From: Pycnococcus provasolii
Lineage: Eukaryota > Chlorophyta > Pseudoscourfieldiophyceae > Pseudoscourfieldiales > Pycnococcaceae
Direction: 5' to 3'
NCBI GenBank assembly: GCA_938743325.2
Contig: OW568865.1
Coordinates: 744,001-808,000 of the forward strand
DNA: 64,000 bases
Each line of letters starts with the position of its first letter. Positions within the stretch are counted from its first letter, which is position 1. Both the position numbers and the translations under genes were made by a program. Of this stretch, positions 1-9,745 are shown piece after piece. Under the pieces are notes generated by a model. The model was not told the DNA's origin, did not search any database, and saw only the letters and a program-made list of their open reading frames with translations.

Positions 1-1
1 C

Positions 2-1285
2 ACAGCCGACTCGGAGATTGTCTACCTAGCCTACCTGCCTCTCGCTCACATCATGGAGCTCGCACTCGAGCACGTCATGCTCTGCCTCGGCGCTGCTGTC
101 GCGTATGGCTCGCCGGGAACGTTCACAGACTCCGCGCCGAAGATCAACAACTGCGTCGGCGATGCAAGCGAGGCGAGGCCCACGGTGCTTGTCTGCGCGC
201 CGGCGGTTCTGGACAAGATCCGATCCGCCGTGATGGCGAAGGTTTCAAAGGCGTCAGCGCTTAGCCGCTGGATCTTTCACATGGCAATCCGTGCGGCCAT
301 GGAGAGGCGTGATAGCAACATCACGCGTGGGTTTGTCGGCAGTCCGCCATTCTGGAACAAGCTCGTCTTCAGCAAGATGCATGCAATACTTGGAGGTCGC
401 GTGCAGTGGATTGCGAGCGGATCTGCGCCTCTCGATCCGGATACGCAGGTTTTCGTCGAGTGCTGCTTCAACGTTCCGATCGTGCAGGGATACGCGCTCA
501 CGGAGACGAGCTGCGGCGGGTGTTGCGTTTCGCCTGGCGACGTCACGCCGGGTACCGTCGGCGGACCTTTGCCGTCGTGCATGTACAAGCTCGAGGACTG
601 GAAGGAGGGCGGATACATGACAGCGGACAAGGACGATCCGAGCATCAACGCGACGCGTGGCGAGGTGCACATCGGCGGCCCGTCCATTGCCATGGGATAC
701 TTCGTGCCGTCCACGCCCGCTCGCAATGACGAGGAGGCGAAGAACATCAAGCAGCTCGTCTCGAAGAATGCGAGCGACTTTTACACGGACACGAACGGAA
801 CGCGCTGGTTCGTTACGGGTGACATCGGCGCGGTGGACAACGAGCACAGGCGTCTCATGATTGTCGATCGGAAGAAGGATCTGGTCAAGCTTCGCCATGG
901 CGAGTACGTCGCGCTATCCAAGGTTGAGGGCGTGCTGCAGAGCGACGCGGCGATAGACCAGGTTCTGTGCGTTGGGAAGAGCACGAAGACGACGCTGTGC
1001 GCGGTGATTGTTCCGAGCAGGGATCACATGGTTGCGAGTGGCGCGAGTACCGAGGCGGAGAAGGAGGCGCTCTGCAAGGACCCGAAGTACGCCGAGGCAT
1101 TCGGCGCGATTGTGAAGGACGTGGCAAAGAAGCGCGGCCTTTCCCAAACGGAGACGCCGAGCGTGATTGTGCTGAGTCCGCACGCGTGGACGGTGGAGAA
1201 CGACCTACTGACAGCTGCGCAGAAGAAGAAGCGTCCACAGATTCTCGCGAGCGTGCGTGAGGCGTTGGACGCCGCTGGGTATTGA
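2..1285 (+). CDS. LACS: Long-chain acyl-CoA synthetase, 3' part (gene runs off the left edge)
   Basis: Activates long-chain fatty acids to acyl-CoA through an acyl-adenylate (ANL/AMP-binding superfamily). The frame is open to the first base of the window, and the codons before the first ATG (position 53) already spell the LACS-conserved YLAYLPLAHIME, so that ATG is internal and the N-terminal part lies outside. Further family motifs in order: a GSAPLDP stretch near 420-440, GYALTETSCGG near 490-520 (adenylate-binding A5 region), WFVTGDIG near 800-830 (A7) and DRKKDLVKLRHGEYVALSKVEG-like sequence near 865-930 (A8/fatty-acyl linker). The end ...LDAAGY followed by TGA is usual for the family. 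Isoform and location (ER, peroxisome or plastid) cannot be read from this part. Downstream, bases 1286-1439 hold no gene. Confidence 0.93.
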   Translation, partial: TADSEIVYLAYLPLAHIMELALEHVMLCLGAAVAYGSPGTFTDSAPKINNCVGDASEARPTVLVCAPAVLDKIRSAVMAKVSKASALSRWIFHMAIRAAMERRDSNITRGFVGSPPFWNKLVFSKMHAILGGRVQWIASGSAPLDPDTQVFVECCFNVPIVQGYALTETSCGGCCVSPGDVTPGTVGGPLPSCMYKLEDWKEGGYMTADKDDPSINATRGEVHIGGPSIAMGYFVPSTPARNDEEAKNIKQLVSKNASDFYTDTNGTRWFVTGDIGAVDNEHRRLMIVDRKKDLVKLRHGEYVALSKVEGVLQSDAAIDQVLCVGKSTKTTLCAVIVPSRDHMVASGASTEAEKEALCKDPKYAEAFGAIVKDVAKKRGLSQTETPSVIVLSPHAWTVENDLLTAAQKKKRPQILASVREALDAAGY

Positions 1286-1439
1286 CTTGATTGACTTGTT
1301 GTGAGGTGAGTGAGTGGTGGTGTGCTGAGGGGGAGAGGAATAACGAACCGCATGTGTGTAAGAATTCTTGACCACATTATGAGCGCCAGTAATGGCGGTC
1401 GTGAAGAGTTGAAGGTTAGGCGAAGAATGATTGTTACTA

Positions 1440-1620
1440 AAGGTAGAAACGCGGAGCGAGCACAGATGCGAGCGCCGCGAGCACGTCCTGAGATGCTGGC
1501 GGCAGATCAAGACGTGGCAGTCAAGACGTAGTCGGGTGGTCAAGACGTAATCGGTTAGAAAAGGGGGTTTGAAAGGGTTGAGTCGGTTAGGGGTTAGCAA
1601 CGGTCACCGTGCCGGTGACA
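1440..1620 (-). repeat. LTR-like direct repeat, copy 1
   Basis: 181 bp matching 2955-3135 at a fixed offset of 1515 bp. On the minus strand it starts TGTCAC, directly after a purine-rich stretch, so it sits where the 3' LTR of the minus-strand gypsy fragment should be. The far boundary is not certain, because similarity stops at 1440 without a clear terminal CA. Confidence 0.75.
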
Positions 1621-1639
1621 CTCGCCCCTCCCCTCTGGT

Positions 1640-2220
1640 TTAGATTGAGCCCAGGTTCCAGCGAGCGAAGTATTCCTGGGTGATCTTTTTGCCCTTGAGC
1701 AGCGCGTCAGGAAGCGACACTGTGAGAGGGAGGTGACCGAGCGGGAAGTCGTGCCACTTCACGGTCAGCTCGTACTGCATGCCCCTGCCGCGTAGTCGCT
1801 TGTGCGCGAGGATTTGCTCGATGCGTAGCGGCGGGTCGATGACAGGAGTATAGTGCGTGGTCTGGCGAAGCTCACCGGCGGCGCGCAGGTGCTCACTGTG
1901 CCACACGGGATGCGCGCCCCAGTTGGCTGGCAGCTCCAAGCGGAATGTCGTGGGCGATCGCACCTCGGCGATTTTGTAAGGCCCCAGCCAGCGTGGAGCC
2001 GTCTTACTGAGGTTGAACGGGGCTGAGCTGAGCCACACGCGATCGCCCTCCTTGTAAGTTGGTGCTGGAGGATGCGATGTATCCCACGACGAGATGCTAG
2101 CCGCAGCAGCGTCGGTTGTGTGGCGGCGAGCTGCCTCGAGAGTCGCCTGCTGGGTGAGGAAGAAAGCGAGCGCGGCGGTATCCGGAGGCTGCTCATCGGC
2201 GTCGTGCCATTCACCGAGTG
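1640..2220 (-). pseudogene. Ty3/gypsy chromovirus integrase C-terminus with chromodomain (fossil)
   Basis: The minus-strand translation shows the gypsy integrase tail: YKEGDRVWLSS, then APRWLGPYKI, then the HPVWHSEHLR segment that typically precedes the chromodomain, then a chromodomain-like end (EQILAHKRLRGRGMQYELTV and KITQEYFARWNL). Upstream of about 2220 the similarity ends. The catalytic integrase core and all other pol domains are absent from the window, so this is a remnant only. Confidence 0.8.
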
Positions 2221-2261
2221 GAGAACGTGGGTGATGCCCATGGAGATCGGGAAAACAAAAG

Positions 2262-2600
2262 TTGACATCTCGCAGCTCTACTGAATCTGAATTAATAGCA
2301 TTGGCCTCAGAAACTGACGATACCGTGGTGTTCAGAACTCTTCTCGGGGAATTAAATCTATTGGCACAGATCCCAGTTCCGGTACACATGGGAGAGCCAG
2401 GAGACACAGAAAAAGATACTGCCTACGTACACGAAGACAACAGTTCTGCAGTGATCATTGTTCGCGATCGTCTCTACGGGGCTCGAACAAAATTCTTGGA
2501 CGTTCGACTAAGGGCTCTTCGTGAAAGAGAACGGGACCGAATATTGGCATTTACCCTGGTGAATGTCGGGTCGCGAGACCGCGGGTGCAGGAGGGCGTTG
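2262..2600 (+). pseudogene. Ty1/copia RNase H fragment (fossil)
   Basis: The plus-strand translation begins with SRSSTESELIALASETDD, the copia RNase H signature (STxSE), and continues through YVHEDNSSAVIIVRDR, resembling the family's DNQSAIxL segment. Similarity fades after about 2600 into G/T-rich sequence. It lies on the opposite strand from the adjoining gypsy fragment, so two element families are joined here. Broken remnant. Confidence 0.75.
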
Positions 2601-2954
2601 GGGTTTTGGTTGTCCCCCTTCTTGTATGGTGAGGTGAGTGGGTGTTTTGTTTGGTGTTGGTTGGTGAACGAGAAGGTTGAGGTGTGGGATACCTCTTATG
2701 TGGAGGTGAGGATTTGGTTGGATAGGTGTTGGTGACGGCCCGAGGGTTTCCTCCCGGCCCGAGTGACGTACCTCCCTTTGGTGCGGTGCGCTCTTTTAGT
2801 TGTCGACGCGTTTTTATATACGTTTGAGTATATAGTTGGCAAGGTGTGGCGTGGCGTGGCGAGGTGTGGTTGTCTTACACTTGTTACAACTTACTTTTAC
2901 TTCAACTTATCTTTACCTTAAGGCGTGAGCCAAAAGTGTGGAGAAGTGGAGCTT

Positions 2955-3135
2955 AAGGTAGAAACGCGGAGCGAGCACAGATGCGAGCGCCGCGAGCACG
3001 TCCTGAGATGCTGGCGGCAGATCAAGACGTGGCAGTCAAGACGTAGTCGGGTGGTCAAGACGTAATCGGTTAGAAAAGGGGGTTTGAAAGGGTTGAGTCG
3101 GTTAGGGGTTAGCAACGGTCACCGTGCCGGTGACA
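2955..3135 (-). repeat. LTR-like direct repeat, copy 2
   Basis: Second copy of the 181-bp repeat at 1440-1620, in the same orientation. Its outer end is TGTCACCGG on the minus strand. No matching 5-bp target duplication is visible around the pair, as expected if the original element was rearranged. Confidence 0.72.
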
Positions 3136-3960
3136 ACATGCGTAATAGTCTTTATTAAGGTTGGGCTGTAAGTCGACCACGCGGAACAACCACTGCACAG
3201 GACTGGTCTGTGGAGAGTTGCCCCTCGCTCGCCTTGCCCCGGCAACCCCATCAAGGTTGTATCCCCTCAGGGCGGTGAACCATCGGCAAGCGCTGGACCC
3301 AAAGGAGCACAAAGATCACCCACGGAAAGGGAAAGAGAAAAGCGAAGGATCTGTTTTCTGCATCGGGGAAAAAGCCCCGAGCCAGATGGCGACAGCTCAG
3401 GAAGACGTGAGGATAAAAATAAATATCTCGAGAAAAAGAAACCTGAAGAAAGCTTCGAGGCCGGGACCCAGTCACCACAAGGGGCCAAGGGGGGGGGAAG
3501 CACGAGAAGGCGAAGGGTCCCTCCCCTCCCTGTCCTCCCAGCCAGGGAAGTACAGTAGGGGAGCAGAAACCCAAGGGCGAAAAAAGGCCCCCCCTCGCTT
3601 TCTCCAGCCTAGCTAGGGGATACCAGGTTAGTCCAGGTTGGGCTTTCGGAAAGATCTTTTCCACCAGCCACTCATTGGGCGAGCAGAAAAGCACCAGCTT
3701 GGGGGGCTCTTTTCGGAGCGGGACCCTCTTGCTAGACTAGTCGCGTGCACCCGGGTCCCTGCCCTGCCCTCTCCCCCTCCCCCTCCCCGGCAAAGCAGAC
3801 AACTGGGTCCCCCTCGCAAACAACCTGCCGTCCTCGTCCTGACACACGCACCCTCCTCCATTTCACGGCTTCGGCACTGAAGACAACGACTCTAACCTCG
3901 CTCGTCGCTCCTGTTCGTGGCTTGTTCGTGCTCGTTGGTTTGGGCTCACAGCACCGATTC
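3136..3960. other. Intergenic region / long 5' flank of the PRR gene
   Basis: I see no convincing gene. The sequence is rich in purine runs and CT-rich stretches (CCCTCCCC near 3770-3790). Open frames exist on both strands but are low-complexity and resemble nothing I recognise. The frame of the downstream PRR gene is open back to 3745 without an ATG, so this is probably promoter and 5' UTR. Confidence 0.5.
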
Positions 3961-5578
3961 ATGGCTCACAGAGCCATTGCTGCAGCAACAGCAGCAGTTC
4001 CCATGGTGGGAGGAGGCCCAGCTGGAGCAGCTGGAGCAGCAGCTTTGCCTATGTCAGGAGTTGCAACCCTTGGAATCAACGCGCACGCTGCCGGACCTGC
4101 AGCAGCAGCGGGAAGCACGCGCGTGTCGATGGACACGACCGCACTGCACATATTGCTCGCTGAGGCGGACGCAGCCTCGCGAGAAGCACACGCAGAACAA
4201 CTAAGGCAGTGCAACTACTTGGTGACGTCCGTCAAAACCTCGAAAGAAGCGCTCGAGCTCCTCAACAAGTCCATATTACCCGCGGGCGTCGAGCGTCAGC
4301 CACACCACTCGCCAGCCTTCGACCTCGTGCTGAAAGACCACGAACCTCCCGAGGTGAACGGACACCGACTCTTGAAGAAGATGCTCAAGACGGAAAGCCT
4401 GCGCAACACGCCCGTCATCGTCATGAGCAGCCAAGACGACCGTGAGACGGTCATTAGCTGCCTTCACCTCGGCGCCGCGGACTACCTCGTCAAGCCGCTT
4501 CGGGAAAACGAACTTCGCAACCTATGGACACGCGTCTGGTGGCGCAGGCAGAGCACCTCCATCTCCGGTCCCACACCTCCCAAGGAGGCGATGGGTGACG
4601 CCTCGATGGGCAACAGCGGCGAGAGCGGCGAGAATAGCTCGGAGGTGGTGGAGGTGGTGGAAGCTCAAGCTCAAAACAAGGAGAAGGCTGACAACAAGGA
4701 GGGCCAAGGATCCGGTGGTGAGCGCGAGGAGGAAGGGTCAGACGGAAAGGACGGCTCGGCGCCAGATGAGCCGGGTGGAAACAAGTCTGGAAGCGGCAAC
4801 GAAGGCAGCGGAGGCTATGCCATGTCCGCGAAACCTGTTGCGCGAGTTGGCACGGGTGGAGCGTTCAACGCGTACCACAGCTCGTCAGGTCATCACAGCA
4901 ACCTCAATCTCAGCGGCATGAAACGAAAAGCCTCCGAGCGCGAGGTGCAAGCAGGCCCAGGTGCTGCTGCCGCAGCGGCGCCTTCCGCGACGACCACGAC
5001 AAAAAAGGACGAGGCGGAGCGATCGCCGCCCACGGCGGAGAAGAACGATGTGAACCACCACCATCGCAACAACGACGCTGCCAACGTTGTCAACGGCGGT
5101 AAAGACGGAACGAAGGATGGCGACAACTGTTCCGGAAAAGACCACACTGTTAAGGTGAAGAACAACAAAGGCAGCAAAAAGAGCAAGAGCGCCACCACCA
5201 ACAATAACACCAATAACGCCACCACCACCAACAATCATAACACGGGAAGCAGCCCAACGGCGAGCAGTGCAGGAGCTGCGGGGGCGTCGATGCCGCCAGC
5301 AGGAACTACGGCGGCAATGGCGACCGATTTGCGGAATGAGAGCGACCAGCGAGAACAGCAACAGCAAGTTCCGCCATGGGCGAAGATGATTCCCGGGATG
5401 CCGTGGCCAACGCAAAACCCAGCCATGGCTGCAGCTTTCACAGCTGCGGCGGCTGCTAGTGGTGCCGCCGCCGCCGCCGCGGCGGCGGCGAAGGAGTCGG
5501 CAACCGTGACACCGCCGTTATCTCAAGGAAGCATGCCACATCCTCCGTGGCTTCCAAATCCCATGTCCAACCCCGCAT

Positions 5579-5609
<31 letters not shown>

Positions 5610-6156
5610 TGCCGCCGCCGCCGCTGCCTCCGGAGGTCCTCCACCAGGAGGGCCTAGCCCGAGCGCCTCTGCCTGGCCGTACGGAATCCTACCGCACGGA
5701 ATGCCGCCGCCATTTAACATGGCAATGTATGCCGCTATGTCCGGGATGCCCGGGTATGCGCAGGCACATCAGCAAATGCAGATGGCTGCTGCCGCCGCCG
5801 GGCTTGGATCGAGTGCCACGCCAGGTGCAGGTTGCCTGCCGCACGCGTCTTCAGGTCTCGTGACGAAAGATACCACGACGAGCCTCGGTGACGATAGCCG
5901 AAGCCTCGACACGGGACTGGTGTCGAAGGACGAACAGCGCCGCCATGCACTCGATCGCTATCGCAAGAAGCGGAACTCGCTGAGCTTCTCGAAGAAGATC
6001 AGATACGCGAGCCGGAAACAGCTCGCGGAGCAGCGCCCACGAATTCGAGGGCAGTTTGTTAAGACAACACCATCCGAGGCTGACGATAGCAAACAACAGA
6101 ACACGACAGTCGAGGCGGGCGCGGCACCCTCGATGGATGATGATCTCGATGGATGA
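3961..6156 (+). CDS. PRR/TOC1-like: Pseudo-response regulator with CCT domain (TOC1/PRR-like clock protein)
   Basis: 731 residues from the first in-frame ATG (MAHRAIAAAT). A receiver-type domain spans residues 61-197. It ends LVKPLRENELRNLWTRVWWR, nearly the plant PRR signature, and has the PRR-like MSSQD segment at 155-159 and the conserved lysine at K178. The usual acidic cluster is E68-A69-D70, as in plant PRRs (E-x-D). The phospho-acceptor position reads LVLKDHEPP with D126, whereas land-plant PRRs have Glu there. A long disordered middle follows, with Ala, Asn/Thr, Gly and Gln runs, including two GCC-repeat polyalanine tracts near 5461-5490 and 5580-5630. The CCT domain (about 655-704) has RYRKKRNSLSFSKKIRY and ends QFVK. 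PRR/CCT proteins are nuclear transcriptional regulators of the green-lineage circadian clock. A TGTAA poly(A)-like motif lies at 6250-6254. Confidence 0.92.
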
Positions 6157-6303
6157 TGACATGGCTGGCGATGACACGAACGACAATGCTGCTCTCCCCC
6201 CCTCGTGTTCAGATTTTTGTGGGGGTGACCACTTTTTCTTTGAGTTACGTGTAACAGTGTTGATCATGACTTTCCTCAGTAGGCGCTCAGTGTCTACACC
6301 ACG

Positions 6304-6306
<3 letters not shown>

Positions 6307-6390
<84 letters not shown>
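6307..6390. repeat. (CA)n microsatellite
   Basis: About 84 bp of nearly perfect CA dinucleotide repeat in the convergent intergenic region between the PRR gene and the next minus-strand gene. Open frames across it (poly-Thr-His and poly-Val-Cys) are not genes. Confidence 0.97.
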
Positions 6391-6392
<2 letters not shown>

Positions 6393-6455
6393 CACAATTT
6401 TTGATTTTGTTTTCGAAACATTTTGACTAATTACCATTAGAATGTAGTAACACAA

Positions 6456-7562
6456 TCACAAACGCCATTCCATGGAGCCACTGCCTCGTCGTTTCGTTGC
6501 TTTCGCGGCACGCACGCGAAACGTCGGATTGTAGAAGTTGCCATCCTTTGTAAGTTTGAGCTTCTCCTCTTGCAGGAAGCTACGTGCGGTTCGCGACTTC
6601 AAGAAGGTCATTTTTTCCTCATCTGACGGAATTCCTCCTCGCTCCTCGTTGGCATACAAAACGGAACCCTGTATACGTCGCGAGTACCAGTCGTCCACCT
6701 CGCGTAGCGCATCATTCGTACGCGCCGTGACAGGCAACCCGAGATTCTTCAAGTCTTCGTTTGGCATAGCTGTCCACGGGTCGAACGTGACGCCGAGATA
6801 TGGCTTGTTAGGCATGCCAGTAGGCGGCTTTGCACGTGACGGCAGGCGGCGCAGCTCCGGCGCAGTATCCATCAGTTTCTGTGTAGCTCTGGTTGTTGAC
6901 GTCACCGTCATCTCTTTCTTTGAAGGCTCAAGTTTATCCACACCACCCTTTTGTGCTTCAACCTTTGGCGAGGCTACTGCCGGCGTTGCCGACACCTCGG
7001 GTTGCTTCGAGCTCCCCACGGCTGCTGTGAGGCGCGAGGAAGACGGCGGCGGCGTAGACTGCGGAACGACACCGAAGCCCGCATCTGCCGCCAGGCGTGC
7101 GCGCTGCACAGCTTGTGCATCCTGATACCGCTGACTTCGGACATCTCCAACCTTGCCCGTCACACTACCCTCCCGCAGCTCCGCGTCGCGCCAGCTTGGC
7201 TCACGCGTGCGCGACGCCGTTGCAGCAGCCGTTTGGTTGGTGGCCTCCATATCCCGTCGTGGCACTGGTTCAAAACCGTAGCATCGCCGGCCGCGATACA
7301 CGCCCTCGAGCGTAGGCGTTCCTTCCGGCAGCTCCGCGGTGGACAGCACGCTCGCCACACCCGCACTCCTCAGCTCACGTCCGGCTGGCCGTTTGCCATC
7401 CAGAGCGCTCGCGCTTCTCGCGTGCACCTGCTCGAGGAATGCGAGTCGTTGGCTCGAGTACCAGTCTTGCCTGCTTCCAATCTCCGTGCCTCCTCCAAGG
7501 TCTGTCGTGGGGTACGGCGCCGCGAACGGCGCCGTCGAAGAAGAGCGCAGGCCCGCTGGCAT
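6456..7562 (-). CDS. Conserved-looking hypothetical protein
   Basis: 368 residues from the first ATG (MPAGLRSSST). An upstream TTG in the same frame is not a credible eukaryotic start. I do not recognise the family. The protein is rich in Ser, Arg, Ala and Pro, probably disordered in the middle (about 150-230), with more conserved-looking ends. The motif DWYSSQ near residue 32 is echoed by DDWYSRR near residue 285, which may be a short repeated motif. The C-terminal 110 residues (MPNKPYLGVTFDPW onward, ending GSMEWRL) look ordered and basic. No signal peptide or membrane segment is visible. TTAGGG arrays lie 290-340 bp upstream of the start. Given its ciliary neighbours a cytoskeletal role is possible, but that is a guess. 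Confidence 0.7.
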   Translation of the reverse strand: MPAGLRSSSTAPFAAPYPTTDLGGGTEIGSRQDWYSSQRLAFLEQVHARSASALDGKRPAGRELRSAGVASVLSTAELPEGTPTLEGVYRGRRCYGFEPVPRRDMEATNQTAAATASRTREPSWRDAELREGSVTGKVGDVRSQRYQDAQAVQRARLAADAGFGVVPQSTPPPSSSRLTAAVGSSKQPEVSATPAVASPKVEAQKGGVDKLEPSKKEMTVTSTTRATQKLMDTAPELRRLPSRAKPPTGMPNKPYLGVTFDPWTAMPNEDLKNLGLPVTARTNDALREVDDWYSRRIQGSVLYANEERGGIPSDEEKMTFLKSRTARSFLQEEKLKLTKDGNFYNPTFRVRAAKATKRRGSGSMEWRL

Positions 7563-7850
7563 GACGCACCTTTCCAACTCCTGGAATGTTTGTTTGTTCC
7601 CCCCAAACTTGTTGTGCGTGCGGCCCTGTGCTAAAGTTAACGTTAGACGGGTCGGCTACTGTACAGTACAGTACAGTAGAACTAGAGTGTAGAATAGGTA
7701 CGAAGCACTTTACTCTCGCCCGATCGCCCGATGCATCCATCAAACTGCGAGTGCAACAACGGGAACTTTGGTCGGGATCTATCCCTCAATCCCTCCTTCC
7801 CATCCATCGCTTTGTCGTCGATCCTCATCGAAAGGAACAAGAGGCCACAG

Positions 7851-7902
7851 TTAGGGTTTTGAAAATCAACGTTTAGGGTTAGGGTTAGGGCTAGGGTTAG
7901 CG
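7851..7902. promoter_or_regulatory. Interstitial TTAGGG array
   Basis: TTAGGGTTTT at 7851, then four to five near-perfect TTAGGG units at 7872-7900 with one GGGCTAGGG variant. Lies in the divergent promoter region between the 6456-7562 gene and the thioesterase gene. Confidence 0.7.
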
Positions 7903-8140
7903 CATGTTGTCCTCCATCTCCCTAGTATCTTTTGCATAAATACTGAGACAGGCTGCGAAACAGCTATAACTCGGTCAGTTTTGGACCGGATAAAAACCAT
8001 GCACACGCCAGTTGAGTCCTCCTTTGGCCACGCCAGGAGCTGCAGCGAAACTAGCCGTTGCCTGAACACCATCACGAGCGTACTGCACGTCACTCAGTGC
8101 TCAACTCACAGGTCGGGAGCCCCCGTTATACGAAATTTCG

Positions 8141-8166
8141 GGGTTAGGGTTAGGGTTAGGGTTAGG
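8141..8166. promoter_or_regulatory. Interstitial TTAGGG array
   Basis: GGGTTAGGGTTAGGGTTAGG, four units in G-rich orientation on the plus strand, about 415 bp upstream of the thioesterase ATG. Confidence 0.7.
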
Positions 8167-8223
8167 ATGTGAAACTTTCTGACCACCTTTAACTGCGGGG
8201 AACTAAACGGTGAAAATACATGG

Positions 8224-8287
8224 TAACCCTAGCCCTAACCCTAACCCTAACCCTAGCACTAACCCTAGCACTAACCCTAACCCTAAT
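8224..8287. promoter_or_regulatory. Interstitial CCCTAA array, inverted relative to 8141-8166
   Basis: About ten CCCTAA-like units with CCCTAGC variants, in C-rich orientation. Together with the G-rich array at 8141 it forms an inverted pair separated by about 60 bp, followed by a single TTAGGG at 8301. The pair could fold as a hairpin in single strands. Confidence 0.7.
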
Positions 8288-8579
8288 CGGGTGAGGGGTA
8301 TTAGGGTTTTGAGCAGATCGCAGTTCCCGGCTCCTGACGCGTTTTTTTGGCTCAAACGTTGGCTCTGGCCAAAGGAGGGTAATGCATTTAGTTAGTCTAG
8401 AACGAAAAATCACTCGAAACGAGCGAGTACGTCGTCAGAAATCTCTGTCTCAGTATTTCTGCACAGGATACTATGATAACCGTCAGCCGTTCTACTCTTC
8501 ATCACCCTTTCTCCGCCATCCACCGTGGCGTTTTTTTCAAGCTTTTTTTCCCGTTTTCTTTTCTCTTGCTACGGTTCGT

Positions 8580-9374
8580 ATGTCGTCGCCGCCTCTCCCT
8601 CGCAGCTCCGTACCCGCCTCCGCCTCTCCGTCTCTGCCTCGCGTGTACGACATATTAGCCGGCGACGATGGTCCCTTACCTCACCAGGTGTCTTCGTCTT
8701 CGGAAGATGACAATGCTTCGGAGGACAATGCCATCCCCAATTGGCTGCGGCACCTGGACGCCACGCTCCCGCTCGAGCCTATCCGAGACTGGTCGCTGTG
8801 CTGGAACGAGGCGGAGCGGCGCGCGGCGGGATTCAAGGGACTGGACTTCTTCCTCATGAGCCACCGACCGCCAACTGACGTTTCGCAAACCGCTTTCCCC
8901 AACGAAGCTGCGCGACGAGGCTTGCCCTCATCCAGAGCGGCCACGCGCGTGTACTACGATAGCCAGACAGAGCGAATACACGGCGCGGTGCGATTTGGGA
9001 CTTGCGCCGAAGGTTCGCCGACGCTTGCGCACGGCGGGTGCGTTGCCACCGTGTGGGACGAAGTGCTGAACATTTTTAACCTCAAGCAGCGCGTGCCTCG
9101 TTTCACCGCTAGCCTGAATGTCGACTACCGCGCGCCGACGCCACTTTGCAAGGTGCACCGCGTCGAGGCGTGGATTGAGGAAGGAGGTGCGGACGGACGA
9201 AAGCTCGTCTCAGCCGGGCGGATGTACGACGGAAGCACGGGCAAGCTGCTCAGCGAGGCGCGTGCCGTCTGGGTGTCCGCGCCCGAAGCTGATGAGCCAG
9301 AGACGAAGTCGGCGAGAGTGTTGAAGCACCTCTTCACGCACCCACCGCATGGACCTCCTATTGCTAAACTGTAA
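8580..9374 (+). CDS. Hotdog-fold acyl-CoA thioesterase (THEM4/PaaI-like)
   Basis: 264 residues from ATG 8580; the frame is open upstream but without a good start, and the TTAGGG arrays lie there. The hotdog core occupies roughly residues 125-240. Its key motif is AHGGCVATVWDEV, with H151-G152-G153 and D160 in the positions used by the PaaI/THEM4 group, followed by a SLNVDYRAPTPL beta-strand/loop typical of the fold. The N-terminal 50 residues are Ser/Pro-rich and then acidic, not an obvious targeting signal. The family hydrolyses acyl-CoA to free fatty acid and CoA, often in mitochondria; substrate length cannot be told. CTGTAAC overlaps the stop, giving a TGTAA motif. Confidence 0.85.
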   Translation: MSSPPLPRSSVPASASPSLPRVYDILAGDDGPLPHQVSSSSEDDNASEDNAIPNWLRHLDATLPLEPIRDWSLCWNEAERRAAGFKGLDFFLMSHRPPTDVSQTAFPNEAARRGLPSSRAATRVYYDSQTERIHGAVRFGTCAEGSPTLAHGGCVATVWDEVLNIFNLKQRVPRFTASLNVDYRAPTPLCKVHRVEAWIEEGGADGRKLVSAGRMYDGSTGKLLSEARAVWVSAPEADEPETKSARVLKHLFTHPPHGPPIAKL

Positions 9375-9745
9375 CTTAAACAATAACAGCTCAAATAACA
9401 ACAACTCAGGTGCCAACAACAACTCATCACCGTCGACGCACCATCGCCGCGCCAACTCAAGCGTAATCCATACAGACGAGCATATGAACAAGAACGGCCA
9501 TGGGACTAAAAGAAGTAAAGATGCCTAACCTTAGCGCTCAAAGACGTGACGTCACTCATCTCGTCGTTGATCCCCCTGTCTTTTCCAACCCTAACCCCCT
9601 GCTCCTACTGGTAGGGTTATTTCTCCCTCCCCTCCCCTCCCCTCCCGCGCCCCCTCCCCTCTCCTCTCCTCGGCCTGGAGTCCTTGACCTGCTTCACCTG
9701 CTTCACCGGCCTCCGCACGCGGCGCTCCTTTTCGAAGTTCGAACG

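Larger units (their letters stand above)
1440..3135. mobile_element. Composite LTR-retrotransposon fossil (Ty3/gypsy chromovirus tail plus Ty1/copia fragment)
   Basis: A 181-bp direct repeat (1440-1620 and 2955-3135) brackets two unrelated retrotransposon pieces on opposite strands. On the minus strand lies the C-terminal part of a Ty3/gypsy integrase with a chromodomain. On the plus strand lies part of a Ty1/copia RNase H. Read on the minus strand, the repeat begins TGTCACCGG at both copies, and the 1440-1620 copy is preceded by a purine run (minus strand of 1621-1634), as expected of a polypurine tract next to a 3' LTR. I read this as a decayed, mostly deleted gypsy-family element joined with, or invaded by, a copia fragment. 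No gag, protease or reverse transcriptase is recognisable. It is broken, and its age is uncertain, though the two repeats are still essentially identical. Confidence 0.75.

Noticed and set aside
3161-3616. 151-codon plus-strand frame upstream of the PRR gene
   Set aside because: Low-complexity Lys/Arg/Gly/Pro composition, no recognisable motif, adjacent to the retrotransposon fossil; likely untranslated flank.
5851-6430. Frames through the CA microsatellite (poly-Val-Cys or poly-Thr-His)
   Set aside because: Artefacts of a dinucleotide repeat without stops.
7851-8287. A real chromosome end
   Set aside because: The arrays are short, degenerate, occur in both orientations, and genes continue on both sides; the same motifs recur in promoters throughout the window.
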